Shown: in pieces, positions 1-6,250 of the stretch
Layout of the letters: each line of letters opens with the position of its first letter
Position numbering within the stretch: position 1 is the first letter of the stretch
Assembly (NCBI GenBank): GCA_002731735.1
Contig: PCCM01000101.1
Span: 2,023-8,502 of the forward strand
Direction of reading: 5' to 3'
DNA length: 6,480 nt
Source: Gemmatimonadota bacterium
GTDB taxonomy: Bacteria > Gemmatimonadota > Gemmatimonadetes > Longimicrobiales > Gaopeijiaceae
The notes under the pieces: generated by a model
Seen by the model: only the letters and a program-made list of their open reading frames with translations
Databases searched by the model: none
What the model was told of the DNA's origin: nothing
Program-made: the position numbers and the translations under genes

Positions 1-730
1 CCAACTTGGCAATCCAAAGAGGAATTGTACCAATCGTCAATGGGTTTTTCATCATTTCAGCGACTCGCACAACCAACGCTCGGTAAGTGATGGATTCGGG
101 TCCCACCAATTCATGGACGGAAGTGCCCACGGGCTGCGTCTGACAGACCTGAAGTATCGCCAAGCTCAAGTCGTCTATGTCCAAGGGACGCAGTACCTGA
201 TGGCCGCCACCAAGCAGCTTCGCCTTGACCCGGGCCGCCGTTCCCACGAGTGAGGCTGCACCTGCTGTACCCGGTCCCAGCAGGATAGGGGTCCGAATGA
301 TGGTCGAGGGCATTCCCGACTCCGCAACCACCCTCTCGGCTTCACCTTTCGACTTGAGAAAGCCGTTGGGCGAATCCGTGTTGGCGCCGAGGACACTGAT
401 CAAGACGATGTGTCCCATGCCCGCTTTCTTGGATGCTTCAACAACGGATGCAGTTGCGGCGACGTTGGCACTCTCATAGGTCGACGTTCTGCTTTGGATC
501 AGAATGCCGGCCAGGTGCACGATGCAAGCAGCACCTTCCATGATTTCAGCGAGTTCGTCGACATCGTTATAAGAGACTATGCGAGGTGCTATTTGGGGTG
601 AGCGGGGAAGGGAAGCGGCGGCCCTTTCCGATCGCACGCCGGCGACGACGGTGACATCGCCATTTTCAACAGCCCGCGCCAACAGGTTTTGACCCACACT
701 GCTGTTGGCTCCAGTTACCGCGATTCTCAT
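1..730 (-). CDS. Atypical SDR / NmrA-like NAD(P)-binding protein, partial (C-terminus off the window)
   Basis: I translated the minus strand from the ATG at 730-728. It stays open to the window edge, giving 243 residues with the C-terminus missing. The N-terminus MRIAVTGANSSVG has the Rossmann dinucleotide-binding pattern TGxxxxxG (residues 6-13). VHLAG follows at about 71-75, and the core strand HIVLISVLGA lies near 107-116. The usual SDR YxxxK catalytic site is replaced by a FLKSKGEAE segment (about 124-132), as in NmrA-like and NDUFA9-like atypical SDRs. RPLDIDDLS (about 181-189) matches the later conserved block of that group. Such proteins bind NAD(P)H and act as reductases, redox sensors or assembly factors in the cytoplasm; the substrate cannot be told here. 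No good Shine-Dalgarno precedes the ATG, and a short dyad lies just upstream. It is divergent from the gene at 923. The family call is confident; the exact function is not. Confidence 0.88.
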   Translation of the reverse strand, partial: MRIAVTGANSSVGQNLLARAVENGDVTVVAGVRSERAAASLPRSPQIAPRIVSYNDVDELAEIMEGAACIVHLAGILIQSRTSTYESANVAATASVVEASKKAGMGHIVLISVLGANTDSPNGFLKSKGEAERVVAESGMPSTIIRTPILLGPGTAGAASLVGTAARVKAKLLGGGHQVLRPLDIDDLSLAILQVCQTQPVGTSVHELVGPESITYRALVVRVAEMMKNPLTIGTIPLWIAKL

Positions 731-734
731 GCGT

Positions 735-749
735 CAGGACTGTGTCCTG
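735..749. promoter_or_regulatory. Perfect 6-bp dyad (CAGGAC-TGT-GTCCTG) upstream of the SDR gene
   Basis: The sequence CAGGACTGTGTCCTG has 6-bp arms around a 3-bp centre. It ends five bases before the ATG of the minus-strand SDR gene. It could be an operator or a small hairpin in the leader that blocks the ribosome site. With no regulator gene or second copy in view, this is only a candidate site. Confidence 0.3.
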
Positions 750-769
750 GTTACCGTGCGGTGTGCGGT

Positions 770-779
770 TGTTCGAACA
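770..779. promoter_or_regulatory. 10-bp perfect palindrome (TGTTCGAACA) in the divergent intergenic region
   Basis: TGTTCGAACA is a continuous palindrome about 40 bp upstream of the SDR start and about 145 bp upstream of the gene at 923. Its position between divergent genes suits a shared operator. A 10-bp palindrome can also arise by chance, and its half-sites are in the opposite orientation to the known GAAC-N4-GTTC SOS box, so it is not called LexA. Confidence 0.22.
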
Positions 780-841
780 TGCCGGACAAGATGCGTCCAA
801 AGCGCATGGGGCTGCAAGCCGGTCGAACGATCCTCGGTGGG

Positions 842-869
842 TTGCTTCGGTCGAGCGCTGGCGTATTCT
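842..869 (+). promoter_or_regulatory. Candidate sigma70-type promoter for the 923 gene
   Basis: TTGCTT (842-847) and TATTCT (864-869) are separated by 16 bases and would start transcription near 876, about 47 bases before the ATG at 923. Each hexamer differs from consensus at two positions (TTGACA and TATAAT). This is the best match I found in the intergenic stretch, but it is a weak prediction. Confidence 0.25.
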
Positions 870-922
870 CAGGACCGCATCGCGGCTTCTTCCAACAACG
901 AAGTCAAAGAGGACAGTGAACC

Positions 923-1495
923 ATGAACATCGATTTCGAGAACATCGATCGTAAAGCAGTCATTCGTACAAGCCTCCGCGTAGTCGCAGTCTTGATCCTC
1001 ATCCCGGTTGTGGCATTGGGTGCCCTAATGGTCTCGGCGCGGTTTTCCGACGGACCGTCGGCGGTATTCAGGGGTGGACCACTGGTTGCGGGCGAGCTGG
1101 TGACGGGCCCAGAACCGGACTGGAGCTTCGCACGTGACGTCAGAGAAATCGAACTGCAGCTCCTGGACCCTCCCCAGTCCCGATTGATTTGGATCGCCGA
1201 ATACGAGGGCAGGATCTTCGTTGTGTCTGGATACATGAACAGCTTTCTGGGAGGCTTGTGGAAAAAATGGCCTGCGCAAGCGGAGCGTGATGGTCGCGCC
1301 ATCTTACGCATCGACGGGAAGAGGTATGAGCGCCAGCTCGTGCGCATCAAGACGGGTTACGTTGTGGAGGGGGTGACTGCGGAGTTCAGTCGCAAATATA
1401 GAGCTGGAATGACACCCGCTGCCATCGAGTCGGAGAATACCTGGCTTTTTGAGCTTGCCCCGCGTGGCCCCGGCATGTCAGGAGCCTCGAGATGA
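923..1495 (+). CDS. Membrane-anchored protein resembling split beta-barrel (FDOR/PPOX-like) proteins
   Basis: The product has 190 residues. The ATG is preceded by AAAGAGGA (906-913) with nine bases of spacing, a good ribosome site. Residues 1-17 are charged, with several Arg/Lys, and about 18-37 form one hydrophobic span, so the remainder probably faces the periplasm or outer side. The soluble part alternates strand-like segments: LIWIAEYEGRIFVVSGY (about 89-105), KKWPAQAERDGRAILRIDGK (about 114-133), QLVRI (about 137-141) and a terminal WLFELAP. The order hydrophobic strand, aromatic W with A/R, DGRAxLRIDGKRY and a closing strand resembles deazaflavin-dependent nitroreductase and PPOX-type split barrels. 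That likeness is by eye, with no decisive catalytic motif. The converging gene makes the F420 precursor, which fits an F420-binding role but does not prove it. Its stop overlaps the next ORF's start (ATGA). It could equally be an uncharacterised membrane protein. Confidence 0.8.
   Translation: MNIDFENIDRKAVIRTSLRVVAVLILIPVVALGALMVSARFSDGPSAVFRGGPLVAGELVTGPEPDWSFARDVREIELQLLDPPQSRLIWIAEYEGRIFVVSGYMNSFLGGLWKKWPAQAERDGRAILRIDGKRYERQLVRIKTGYVVEGVTAEFSRKYRAGMTPAAIESENTWLFELAPRGPGMSGASR
1480..1484 (+). promoter_or_regulatory. Ribosome binding site of the 42-aa ORF (AGGAG)
   Basis: AGGAG lies seven bases before the ATG at 1492, inside the last codons of the upstream gene. This strong, correctly spaced site is a main reason for accepting the short downstream ORF as a real gene. 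Confidence 0.6.
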
Positions 1496-1620
1496 AACGG
1501 TTCTATTGGATTGCAGGCGGAGTGTTGCTCGCCGTCGCCCTCATCGTTCTGCTCGTACCCGGGGTCGGGGACAATATCGAAGGAAGGCTGTTGGGTTGGC
1601 TGTCCCGGAACGCTCGATAA
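1492..1620 (+). CDS. Small single-span membrane protein, 42 aa, translationally coupled to the upstream gene
   Basis: The ORF runs ATG AAA CGG ... CGA TAA and encodes 42 residues. It begins MKRFYW, has a hydrophobic span at about residues 7-23 (IAGGVLLAVALIVLLVP), and ends with an amphipathic, basic tail (EGRLLGWLSRNAR). Its start overlaps the preceding stop in ATGA, a classic coupling arrangement, and AGGAG sits seven bases upstream. The positive N-terminus followed by one span suggests a small inner-membrane protein, perhaps a partner of the membrane-anchored product of 923-1495. I do not recognise a family. It stops 14 bases before the converging fbiC stop. The evidence for translation is the ribosome site, the overlap and a coherent membrane-protein sequence. 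Confidence 0.62.
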   Translation: MKRFYWIAGGVLLAVALIVLLVPGVGDNIEGRLLGWLSRNAR

Positions 1621-1634
1621 AGTCGAACTCCCTC

Positions 1635-4115
1635 TTAAGATTCGAGACCGGGTCGTACGAGTTCAGCGGGTCTTTCGACGCCTGATCCTGCCCGCTCGTA
1701 GCGAGGAGTGAGTAGGTTGATGGGCGGTGTGAGCTCTGATGCCTCGAACGACCGTTCCATGCGTTCGGCCGGTACCTCGCCATAGGCCGTGCTGCGTTGC
1801 TTGGGGACACGACCGCAACTGCGAATCAGCTCCTCCATCCGAACGGGGGCCAGCTCTTGGCCATGTTCGGAGCCCGCGGCCCGAGTGATCGATTCGTTCA
1901 TGAGAGTGCCGCCCAGATCGTTCACTCCGGCGTTCAGGCAGGCCTTCACTCCCGGGCCGCCCATCTTCACCCACGAGACTTGGATGTTGGTGAAGTGCGG
2001 GTGTAGTGCCAGGCGCGCCACGGCGTGCATCAGCACGGCTTCGCGGAAGGTCGGGCCACGTCGTGCACGGCCCTTCAGGTAGATCGGCGCTTCCATGTGA
2101 ACGAACGGTAGAGGCACGAACTCGGTGAAGCCGCCGGTTCGCTCTTGGAGGGAACGCAACCGGAGCAGGTGCCGAGCCCAGTTCACCGAGCTCTCCATGT
2201 GGCCATACATGATCGTCGCCGTGGTGCGGAATCCGACGTGATGGGCGGTCTCCATGACCTCTAGCCATTGCTCGGTGTTGATCTTGTCGGGACAGAGGAT
2301 GTCTCGGACTTCGTCGTCGAGAATCTCGGCGGCGGTTCCGGGCAAGGTGCCGAGGCCCGCGTCCCGGAGGTTCTTCAGAAACTCTTCGAGCGTCACACCG
2401 AGGGTTGCCGCCCCCTGCCACACCTCGAGAGGAGAGAAAGCGTGCACATGCATTTGGGGGATCGCATCTTTCACTGCGCTACAGATATCGAGGTAAGTCT
2501 GGCCCGTATATTCCGGGTGAATGCCACCTTGCATGCAGACCTCTGTCGCTCCCCGGTCCCACGCCTCGGCCGAGCGACGAACCACTTCGTCGAGAGCCAA
2601 ATCGTACGGTTTACCGCGCAAGTTCTCGCTCATCTTTCCCTTCGAGAAAGCGCAGAACTGGCAGCGGAAGTAGCACACGTTGGTGTAGTTGATGTTGCGG
2701 TTGACGACGTAGGTCACGACGTCGCCGTTGGCCTTCGAGCGAACCTCGTCGGCTGCCTCGCAGACGGCGGCGAACTCAGTGCCGCGTGCTGCAAAGAGAC
2801 TGACGATGGAGGTTTCGTCGAGAGGCTCACCTGCTACGGCCCGTCGTAGAGCACCGGCCAGCTCGTTGGTATTCGTCGTCACTCGGTGCCCTCGATCCCG
2901 CAACTCGACGAGCCGCAGGTCATGTTCGGGCGGCGCCACGAGCGAGCCCGGCGACCACTCGTCGACGCGGGCGAACCCTTCGGCGTCGATCCGACGGAGA
3001 ACGGGCGTTCGCATCCCCTCGTCCAGCCATCGCTCCCCCTCCAGCGCGTAGCGGGGGTAGACGGTGAGACGCTCGACCAGAAGCTTGCCGGCCTCTTCGG
3101 TCTCTCTCGCCAAATGGTCAAGGTGCGGCCACGGAGCTTCCGGGTTGACGAAATCTGGGGTGAGCGGTGACACACCGCCCCAATCGTTGATGCCTGCGTC
3201 GACGATCCGAGTGAGCACACCCGGGCTCAGATTGGGGGGCGCCTGGATGCTCATCTCGGGGCCGAACAGAATTCGCGCCACCGCGATCGTCCACAACAGT
3301 TCCTCGAGGTCCGGCTCCAGGGCCTCGGCCATCTTGGTCTCCGGCTTGGCCCTGAAGTTCTGGATGATCACCTCCTGGATGTGACCGTGCTCATCGTGAA
3401 GCCGGCGCAAGGCGAGCAGCGATTCGACACGCTCGAGCCTGGTTTCGCCAATTCCGATCAGGAGTCCCGAGGTGAAGGGCACCGCGGCCTCTCCGGCGAG
3501 TCGTAGCGTTTCGAGCCGACGAGTCGGTACTTTGTCCGGCGATCCGTGGTGCGCTTCACCCTTCTCCATCAGCCGGTCGGACACGCTCTCGAGCATGATG
3601 CCCATGGATGCCGAGACCGGCCGCAACGCCTGAAAGTCTTCTGCCGTCATCAATCCGGGGTTCAGGTGTGGCAGGAGATCGGATTCTTCGAACACGAGCC
3701 GAGCGGCCTCGCCCAAGTAGGACAGTGTCGTCTCATGCCCCAGCTCCTGGAGCCCTTGCCGAGCAGCTTTGTAGCGCAATTCCGGCTTGTCGCCGAGCGT
3801 GAAGAGAGCTTCCTTGCAGCCCATGGCCGAGGCAGCCTGCGCTTGTTCGACCAGCGCCGCTCGGCCCATGAACGCCGCCTCCCCCACCTTCGGAGGTCGG
3901 GCAAAGACGCAGTAGTGGCAGACGTCGCGGCAGAGGTGGGTCAGGGGGAGGAAGATCTTCTTCGAATAGCTGACGAGATGTCCATGGCCCGCGTCGCGAA
4001 GCTCGCCGGCCACATCAATCAGTCGCTCCAAGTCCGTCTGGCGTGCAAGCTCGGCCGCTTCTTCCGAGCTCACTCGATGTCCTTCCCCGATTCGCCTGAG
4101 GAGACGGCCCATCAT
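1635..4115 (-). CDS. fbiC: FbiC: bifunctional F0 synthase (7,8-didemethyl-8-hydroxy-5-deazariboflavin synthase), CofG-CofH fusion
   Basis: This cytoplasmic radical-SAM enzyme makes F0, the chromophore of cofactor F420, from tyrosine and 5-amino-6-ribitylamino-uracil. From the ATG at 4115 it has 826 residues, close to mycobacterial FbiC (about 856). Two radical-SAM modules each carry CX3CX2C for a [4Fe-4S] cluster. The CofG-like half has CRDVCHYC (Cys 62, 66, 69), then FTLGDKP (105-111), HGSPDK (190-195), LIGIGE (219-224) and NDWGGVSPLTPD (310-321). The CofH-like half has CYFRCQFC (Cys 481, 485, 488), then CMQGGIHP (527-534), LPGTAAEIL (591-599) and NDLGGTLMNE (732-741). A linker of about 80-100 residues joins them, and the C-terminus runs about 40 residues past the conserved end. 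An in-frame ATG at 4223 would add 36 unconserved residues (862 aa). The start at 4115 or 4112 is preferred because AAGGA lies five or eight bases upstream. It converges on the 42-aa ORF. No other F420 gene is in view. Confidence 0.96.
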   Translation of the reverse strand: MMGRLLRRIGEGHRVSSEEAAELARQTDLERLIDVAGELRDAGHGHLVSYSKKIFLPLTHLCRDVCHYCVFARPPKVGEAAFMGRAALVEQAQAASAMGCKEALFTLGDKPELRYKAARQGLQELGHETTLSYLGEAARLVFEESDLLPHLNPGLMTAEDFQALRPVSASMGIMLESVSDRLMEKGEAHHGSPDKVPTRRLETLRLAGEAAVPFTSGLLIGIGETRLERVESLLALRRLHDEHGHIQEVIIQNFRAKPETKMAEALEPDLEELLWTIAVARILFGPEMSIQAPPNLSPGVLTRIVDAGINDWGGVSPLTPDFVNPEAPWPHLDHLARETEEAGKLLVERLTVYPRYALEGERWLDEGMRTPVLRRIDAEGFARVDEWSPGSLVAPPEHDLRLVELRDRGHRVTTNTNELAGALRRAVAGEPLDETSIVSLFAARGTEFAAVCEAADEVRSKANGDVVTYVVNRNINYTNVCYFRCQFCAFSKGKMSENLRGKPYDLALDEVVRRSAEAWDRGATEVCMQGGIHPEYTGQTYLDICSAVKDAIPQMHVHAFSPLEVWQGAATLGVTLEEFLKNLRDAGLGTLPGTAAEILDDEVRDILCPDKINTEQWLEVMETAHHVGFRTTATIMYGHMESSVNWARHLLRLRSLQERTGGFTEFVPLPFVHMEAPIYLKGRARRGPTFREAVLMHAVARLALHPHFTNIQVSWVKMGGPGVKACLNAGVNDLGGTLMNESITRAAGSEHGQELAPVRMEELIRSCGRVPKQRSTAYGEVPAERMERSFEASELTPPINLLTPRYERAGSGVERPAELVRPGLES

Positions 4116-4120
4116 CACCG

Positions 4121-4125
4121 TCCTT
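4121..4125 (-). promoter_or_regulatory. Likely fbiC ribosome binding site (AAGGA on the minus strand)
   Basis: Read on the minus strand, AAGGA is followed by CGGTGATGATGG. This places the two ATG codons at 4115 and 4112, five and eight bases from the site. The upstream ATG at 4223 has only GAGGTGG directly abutting it, which is too close for normal initiation. This supports the shorter protein. Confidence 0.5.
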
Positions 4126-4335
4126 GCCTTCGTCAACAGGGATAGGAAAAACAGAGGCCCATTTTGCCGGACCCGAAACGTGATGGGGCGGTTGAGACCC
4201 GTCAAGCGGGGATCCGCGGCCATCCACCTCGGAGGTCTCTACTCTTGCCACAGCGAGCACCCTGCGGTCGCGTTCTTACTCGATCTCTCCTAGGTTGCGA
4301 TACGGAACGGATCTAGCCTGGAGTTTCTAGGGGAT

Positions 4336-4346
4336 CCGTAGTACGG
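4336..4346. promoter_or_regulatory. 11-bp dyad CCGTA-G-TACGG upstream of the hydrolase gene
   Basis: The perfect inverted repeat CCGTAGTACGG lies about 45 bp before the hydrolase ATG, in the divergent region between fbiC and the hydrolase operon. It could be an operator, but it is short and has no second copy in the window. I found no convincing -35/-10 pair for either gene here. Confidence 0.18.
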
Positions 4347-4380
4347 TCAGTAGTTGGATATCGGTGGCGAACCCGCAAGA

Positions 4381-4386
4381 AGGGAG
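4381..4386 (+). promoter_or_regulatory. Ribosome binding site (AGGGAG) deciding the hydrolase start
   Basis: AGGGAG is followed by AATC and two consecutive ATG codons at 4391 and 4394, spaced four and seven bases away. This favours the ATG pair over the in-frame GTG at 4364, which would bury the ribosome site inside the gene and add residues ahead of the signal peptide. Confidence 0.55.
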
Positions 4387-4390
4387 AATC

Positions 4391-5230
4391 ATGATGTCCC
4401 GATGGTGCGTAATTCGAGTCGTGCTTGGTGTCTTCTCGGTCATTCTGGTAGCTACTCCCGCGTCATCTCAGGTTGTCGCAACGCGAGACGTGGACTATCG
4501 GGCCGAGGTCGATTTCGAAAACGGGAAGGACCGTTTAGACATCCACATGCCCGAAGGTGCCGAGATGGCTCCTGTGATCGTCTTCTTCCATGGCGGCGCT
4601 CTTCGGGCCGGAAGCAAGGGAAGGGACGGTGCATTGCTCAGCGAGCGATTCCTGCCGGCTGGCATGGGAATCGTATCGGCCAACTACCGACTTTCTCCAG
4701 GCGTTATGCACCCCGCTCACATGGAAGACGCGGCTGCCGCGTTCGCGTGGGTTGTGAAGAACATCAAGCGTTATGGGGGGGACCCGGAAAACGTCTACGT
4801 GGCCGGTCATTCGGCCGGAGCCTATCTGGCCGCGCTCTTGGCTCTCGACCCTAGATATCTGGCCAAGCACGACATTGAGCTAGCGTCGATCCGGGGGACG
4901 ATTCCGATCAGTCCGTTCCTCTACGTGGAAGAGACCGCGGCGGACCGCCCGAAGGACGTGTGGGGCGAGAACCCCGCCGACTGGTTGCAGGCGTCGGTGA
5001 CTCCCTACATCACGGCGGGGAAGGGCCCGATGCTCCTGATCTACGCGGATGGCGACGACGAGTGGCGCAGGGATCAGAACGATCGATTCGGTGAAGCCAT
5101 GCGCGCGGCCGGCAACCGCGCGAGGGTGGTCGAGGTTCCTAACCGTACGCATACCAGTATCATGTCGGCGATGAACGCGGATGACGATCAGATTGGCGGT
5201 TTAGTACGGAGATTCTTGGGTCGAAGGTAA
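4391..5230 (+). CDS. Exported alpha/beta hydrolase (esterase/lipase-like, HSL/BD-FAE type)
   Basis: The product has 279 residues from the ATG at 4391. Residues 1-27 form a signal peptide (basic MMSRWCVIR, hydrophobic VVLGVFSVILVA, then TPASSQ as a signal-peptidase I-type site), so it probably acts in the periplasm or outside. The hydrolase motifs are complete and in order: oxyanion-hole HGG at 67-69 (FFHGGAL), nucleophile elbow GHSAGA with Ser141, the acid in YADGDDEW (Asp220 or Asp222) and His254 in NRTHTSI. ANYRLSP (97-103) is typical of the carboxylesterase / BD-FAE / kynurenine-formamidase-like group in which HGG and GxSAG occur together. It is expected to hydrolyse an ester or similar acyl bond; the substrate is not evident. 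The next gene starts 12 bases after its stop, with its ribosome site overlapping that stop, so the two are likely co-transcribed. An in-frame GTG at 4364 is the alternative start. Confidence 0.92.
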   Translation: MMSRWCVIRVVLGVFSVILVATPASSQVVATRDVDYRAEVDFENGKDRLDIHMPEGAEMAPVIVFFHGGALRAGSKGRDGALLSERFLPAGMGIVSANYRLSPGVMHPAHMEDAAAAFAWVVKNIKRYGGDPENVYVAGHSAGAYLAALLALDPRYLAKHDIELASIRGTIPISPFLYVEETAADRPKDVWGENPADWLQASVTPYITAGKGPMLLIYADGDDEWRRDQNDRFGEAMRAAGNRARVVEVPNRTHTSIMSAMNADDDQIGGLVRRFLGRR

Positions 5231-5233
5231 GGA
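5229..5233 (+). promoter_or_regulatory. Ribosome binding site (AAGGA) for the TTG-started gene
   Basis: AAGGA overlaps the stop codon of the hydrolase gene (TAA at 5228-5230) and lies nine bases before the TTG at 5243. It supports the TTG start and close coupling of the two genes. Confidence 0.5.
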
Positions 5234-5242
5234 TAAGCATCC

Positions 5243-6250
5243 TTGCTGTGTCGCGTATCTCCCGGCCGAATAGAGCGGATCGGTCTGATAGCGATCCTCG
5301 TATTGGCCACCGCAGTTCCGATCCCGGTTTTAGCCCAGGGTGTTGTCGTGCAGGGGCGGGTCTTCCAATTCGGTTCGAGGGCTGTCATCCCGAACGCCAC
5401 CGTCGATCTGGAAGGTTATGGAGCCATGCTCACAACGGCCGGTGGGACCTTTCGTTTCGAGGATGTGGAGCCTGGTGAATACACCCTGAGGGTCGAGGCC
5501 TTGGGATTCTCCCCCGAGAGCCGCGTCATCGAGGTGGATTCAACCACGACGGTGCCCGTCCTCGTTCCGCTGAGAATCGCCCCGTTGGCGGTCGACTCCT
5601 TGGTGGTCGAGCTACGAAGGATCGACATCAAAGGCCGGGTCCGGGACGCAGCGCTGGATCTGCTGCTGGTCAACGCGGAGGTCCTCACCAATCAGGTTGC
5701 GGGCAGTCTGACCGACGCCCACGGCCGTTTCACACTCAAGGACGTTTTGGAGGGAGTCCCTGTCCGCGTGGTCGTCCGGCCCTTCGGTTATCTTCGGGTG
5801 GATACCACCTTCGTGCCGGACGAGGATGAGACCTACGTCTTCGAGCCCGTACCGGACCCGTGGGTCGAGGAAATGATCGAGGCTCAGATCGATAAAATCG
5901 AAGAACGGAGTGCTGGAATCTGGGCCATCGGGAGAACACCGATGAACCGGGAGCGTCTCGTCTTTTATTCCGGCACGTTCAGTCTCCTGGAGGCGCTTGA
6001 AGTCGAGTATCGGAACCGCGAAATGGGAGAGATCGACTGCATTATCATCGATGAAAAGCGCGAGGATTTTCTGCCGGCTGATCACTTCTTGCAGACCCTC
6101 CTCCCGGAAGAGTTGGAGAGGGTCGAGCTTCTGTTTGATGGACAGATGTTACGGATCTACACCCGGGAGTTCATGCAGTACATGTTCGACTCCGAACTCG
6201 AGCTCCGTACACCTGTTTTTGTGGACGTTTCCCCCCCCCTCTGCTTGTGA
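5243..6250 (+). CDS. Exported carboxypeptidase-regulatory-like protein with TonB-plug-like C-terminus
   Basis: The product has 335 residues. The start is TTG: no in-frame ATG precedes the signal peptide, and AAGGA sits nine bases upstream. Residues 1-31 are a signal peptide (PGRIERIG, hydrophobic IAILVLATAVPIPVLA, cleavage near AQG). Residues 34-105 form a carboxypeptidase-regulatory-like beta-sandwich (VVVQGRVF, AVIPNATVDLEG, GTFRFEDVEPGEYTLRVEALGF). A second copy spans about 127-192 (IDIKGRVRDAA, GSLTDAHGRFTLKDV, VRPFGYLRVDTTF). Residues 240-315 resemble the short plug-like domain of TonB-dependent receptors (CIIIDEKR, LLPEELERVELLFDGQMLRIYTREFM), but there is no beta-barrel. In this family such proteins are envelope or outer-membrane-associated. 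Here a surface or periplasmic binding role is an inference, perhaps shared with the hydrolase. A run of nine C crosses the last codons, so the C-terminus (SPPLCL) is uncertain. Confidence 0.82.
   Translation: MLCRVSPGRIERIGLIAILVLATAVPIPVLAQGVVVQGRVFQFGSRAVIPNATVDLEGYGAMLTTAGGTFRFEDVEPGEYTLRVEALGFSPESRVIEVDSTTTVPVLVPLRIAPLAVDSLVVELRRIDIKGRVRDAALDLLLVNAEVLTNQVAGSLTDAHGRFTLKDVLEGVPVRVVVRPFGYLRVDTTFVPDEDETYVFEPVPDPWVEEMIEAQIDKIEERSAGIWAIGRTPMNRERLVFYSGTFSLLEALEVEYRNREMGEIDCIIIDEKREDFLPADHFLQTLLPEELERVELLFDGQMLRIYTREFMQYMFDSELELRTPVFVDVSPPLCL
6231..6239 (+). repeat. Homopolymer of nine C at the 3' end of the plug-like gene
   Basis: Nine consecutive C bases lie within codons for Ser-Pro-Pro-Leu, nine bases before the TGA. 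With ten C the frame continues to a TAG at 6283-6285 and adds about a dozen residues (ending GGLRLPVP). With eight C it runs on to about 6371, adding about 40 residues. Tracts of this kind are prone to slippage and to sequencing error. Confidence 0.9.

Noticed and set aside
225..601. Plus-strand ORFs of 63-84 aa over the SDR gene
   Set aside because: They are antisense to a minus-strand frame that has clear Rossmann and SDR motifs, and they have no recognisable domain or ribosome site.
689..954. Overlapping short plus-strand ORFs (70-76 aa) in the intergenic region
   Set aside because: They are low-complexity Arg/Cys-rich translations in three frames, without a ribosome site. The true start at 923 has a better signal.
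904..1350. 148-aa minus-strand ORF opposite the 923 gene
   Set aside because: Its composition (Ser/Arg/Thr rich) is that of an antisense shadow, and the plus frame has the ribosome site and a membrane span.
1621..1640. Bidirectional terminator between the 42-aa ORF and fbiC
   Set aside because: Only a 5-bp TCGAA/TTCGA pair with a long loop and the 8-bp palindrome TCTTAAGA are present. There is no stable GC stem with a T-run.
1663..2421. 252-aa minus-strand ORF within fbiC
   Set aside because: It is an alternative frame of the FbiC coding strand, Arg/Pro/His rich, typical of a GC-rich shadow ORF. The FbiC frame has all conserved motifs.
2268..2849. 193-aa plus-strand ORF antisense to fbiC
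   Set aside because: It lies entirely under conserved FbiC sequence with no ribosome site, so it is a shadow frame.
3546..4145. 199-aa plus-strand ORF antisense to the fbiC 5' half
   Set aside because: It is fully covered by the CofG-like module on the other strand and has no recognisable domain.
4226..4236. ACCTC-G-GAGGT inverted repeat just before the upstream fbiC ATG as a riboswitch or operator
   Set aside because: It is only 11 bp with no surrounding structure. It probably reflects chance near a purine-rich stretch.
4295..4344. sigma70 promoter for the hydrolase operon (TTGCGA and TAGTAC)
   Set aside because: The spacing between the two hexamers is far from 16-18 bases, and no better pair was found.
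5612..6085. 157-aa minus-strand ORF opposite the plug-like gene
   Set aside because: The plus frame has a signal peptide and repeated domains. The antisense frame shows none.
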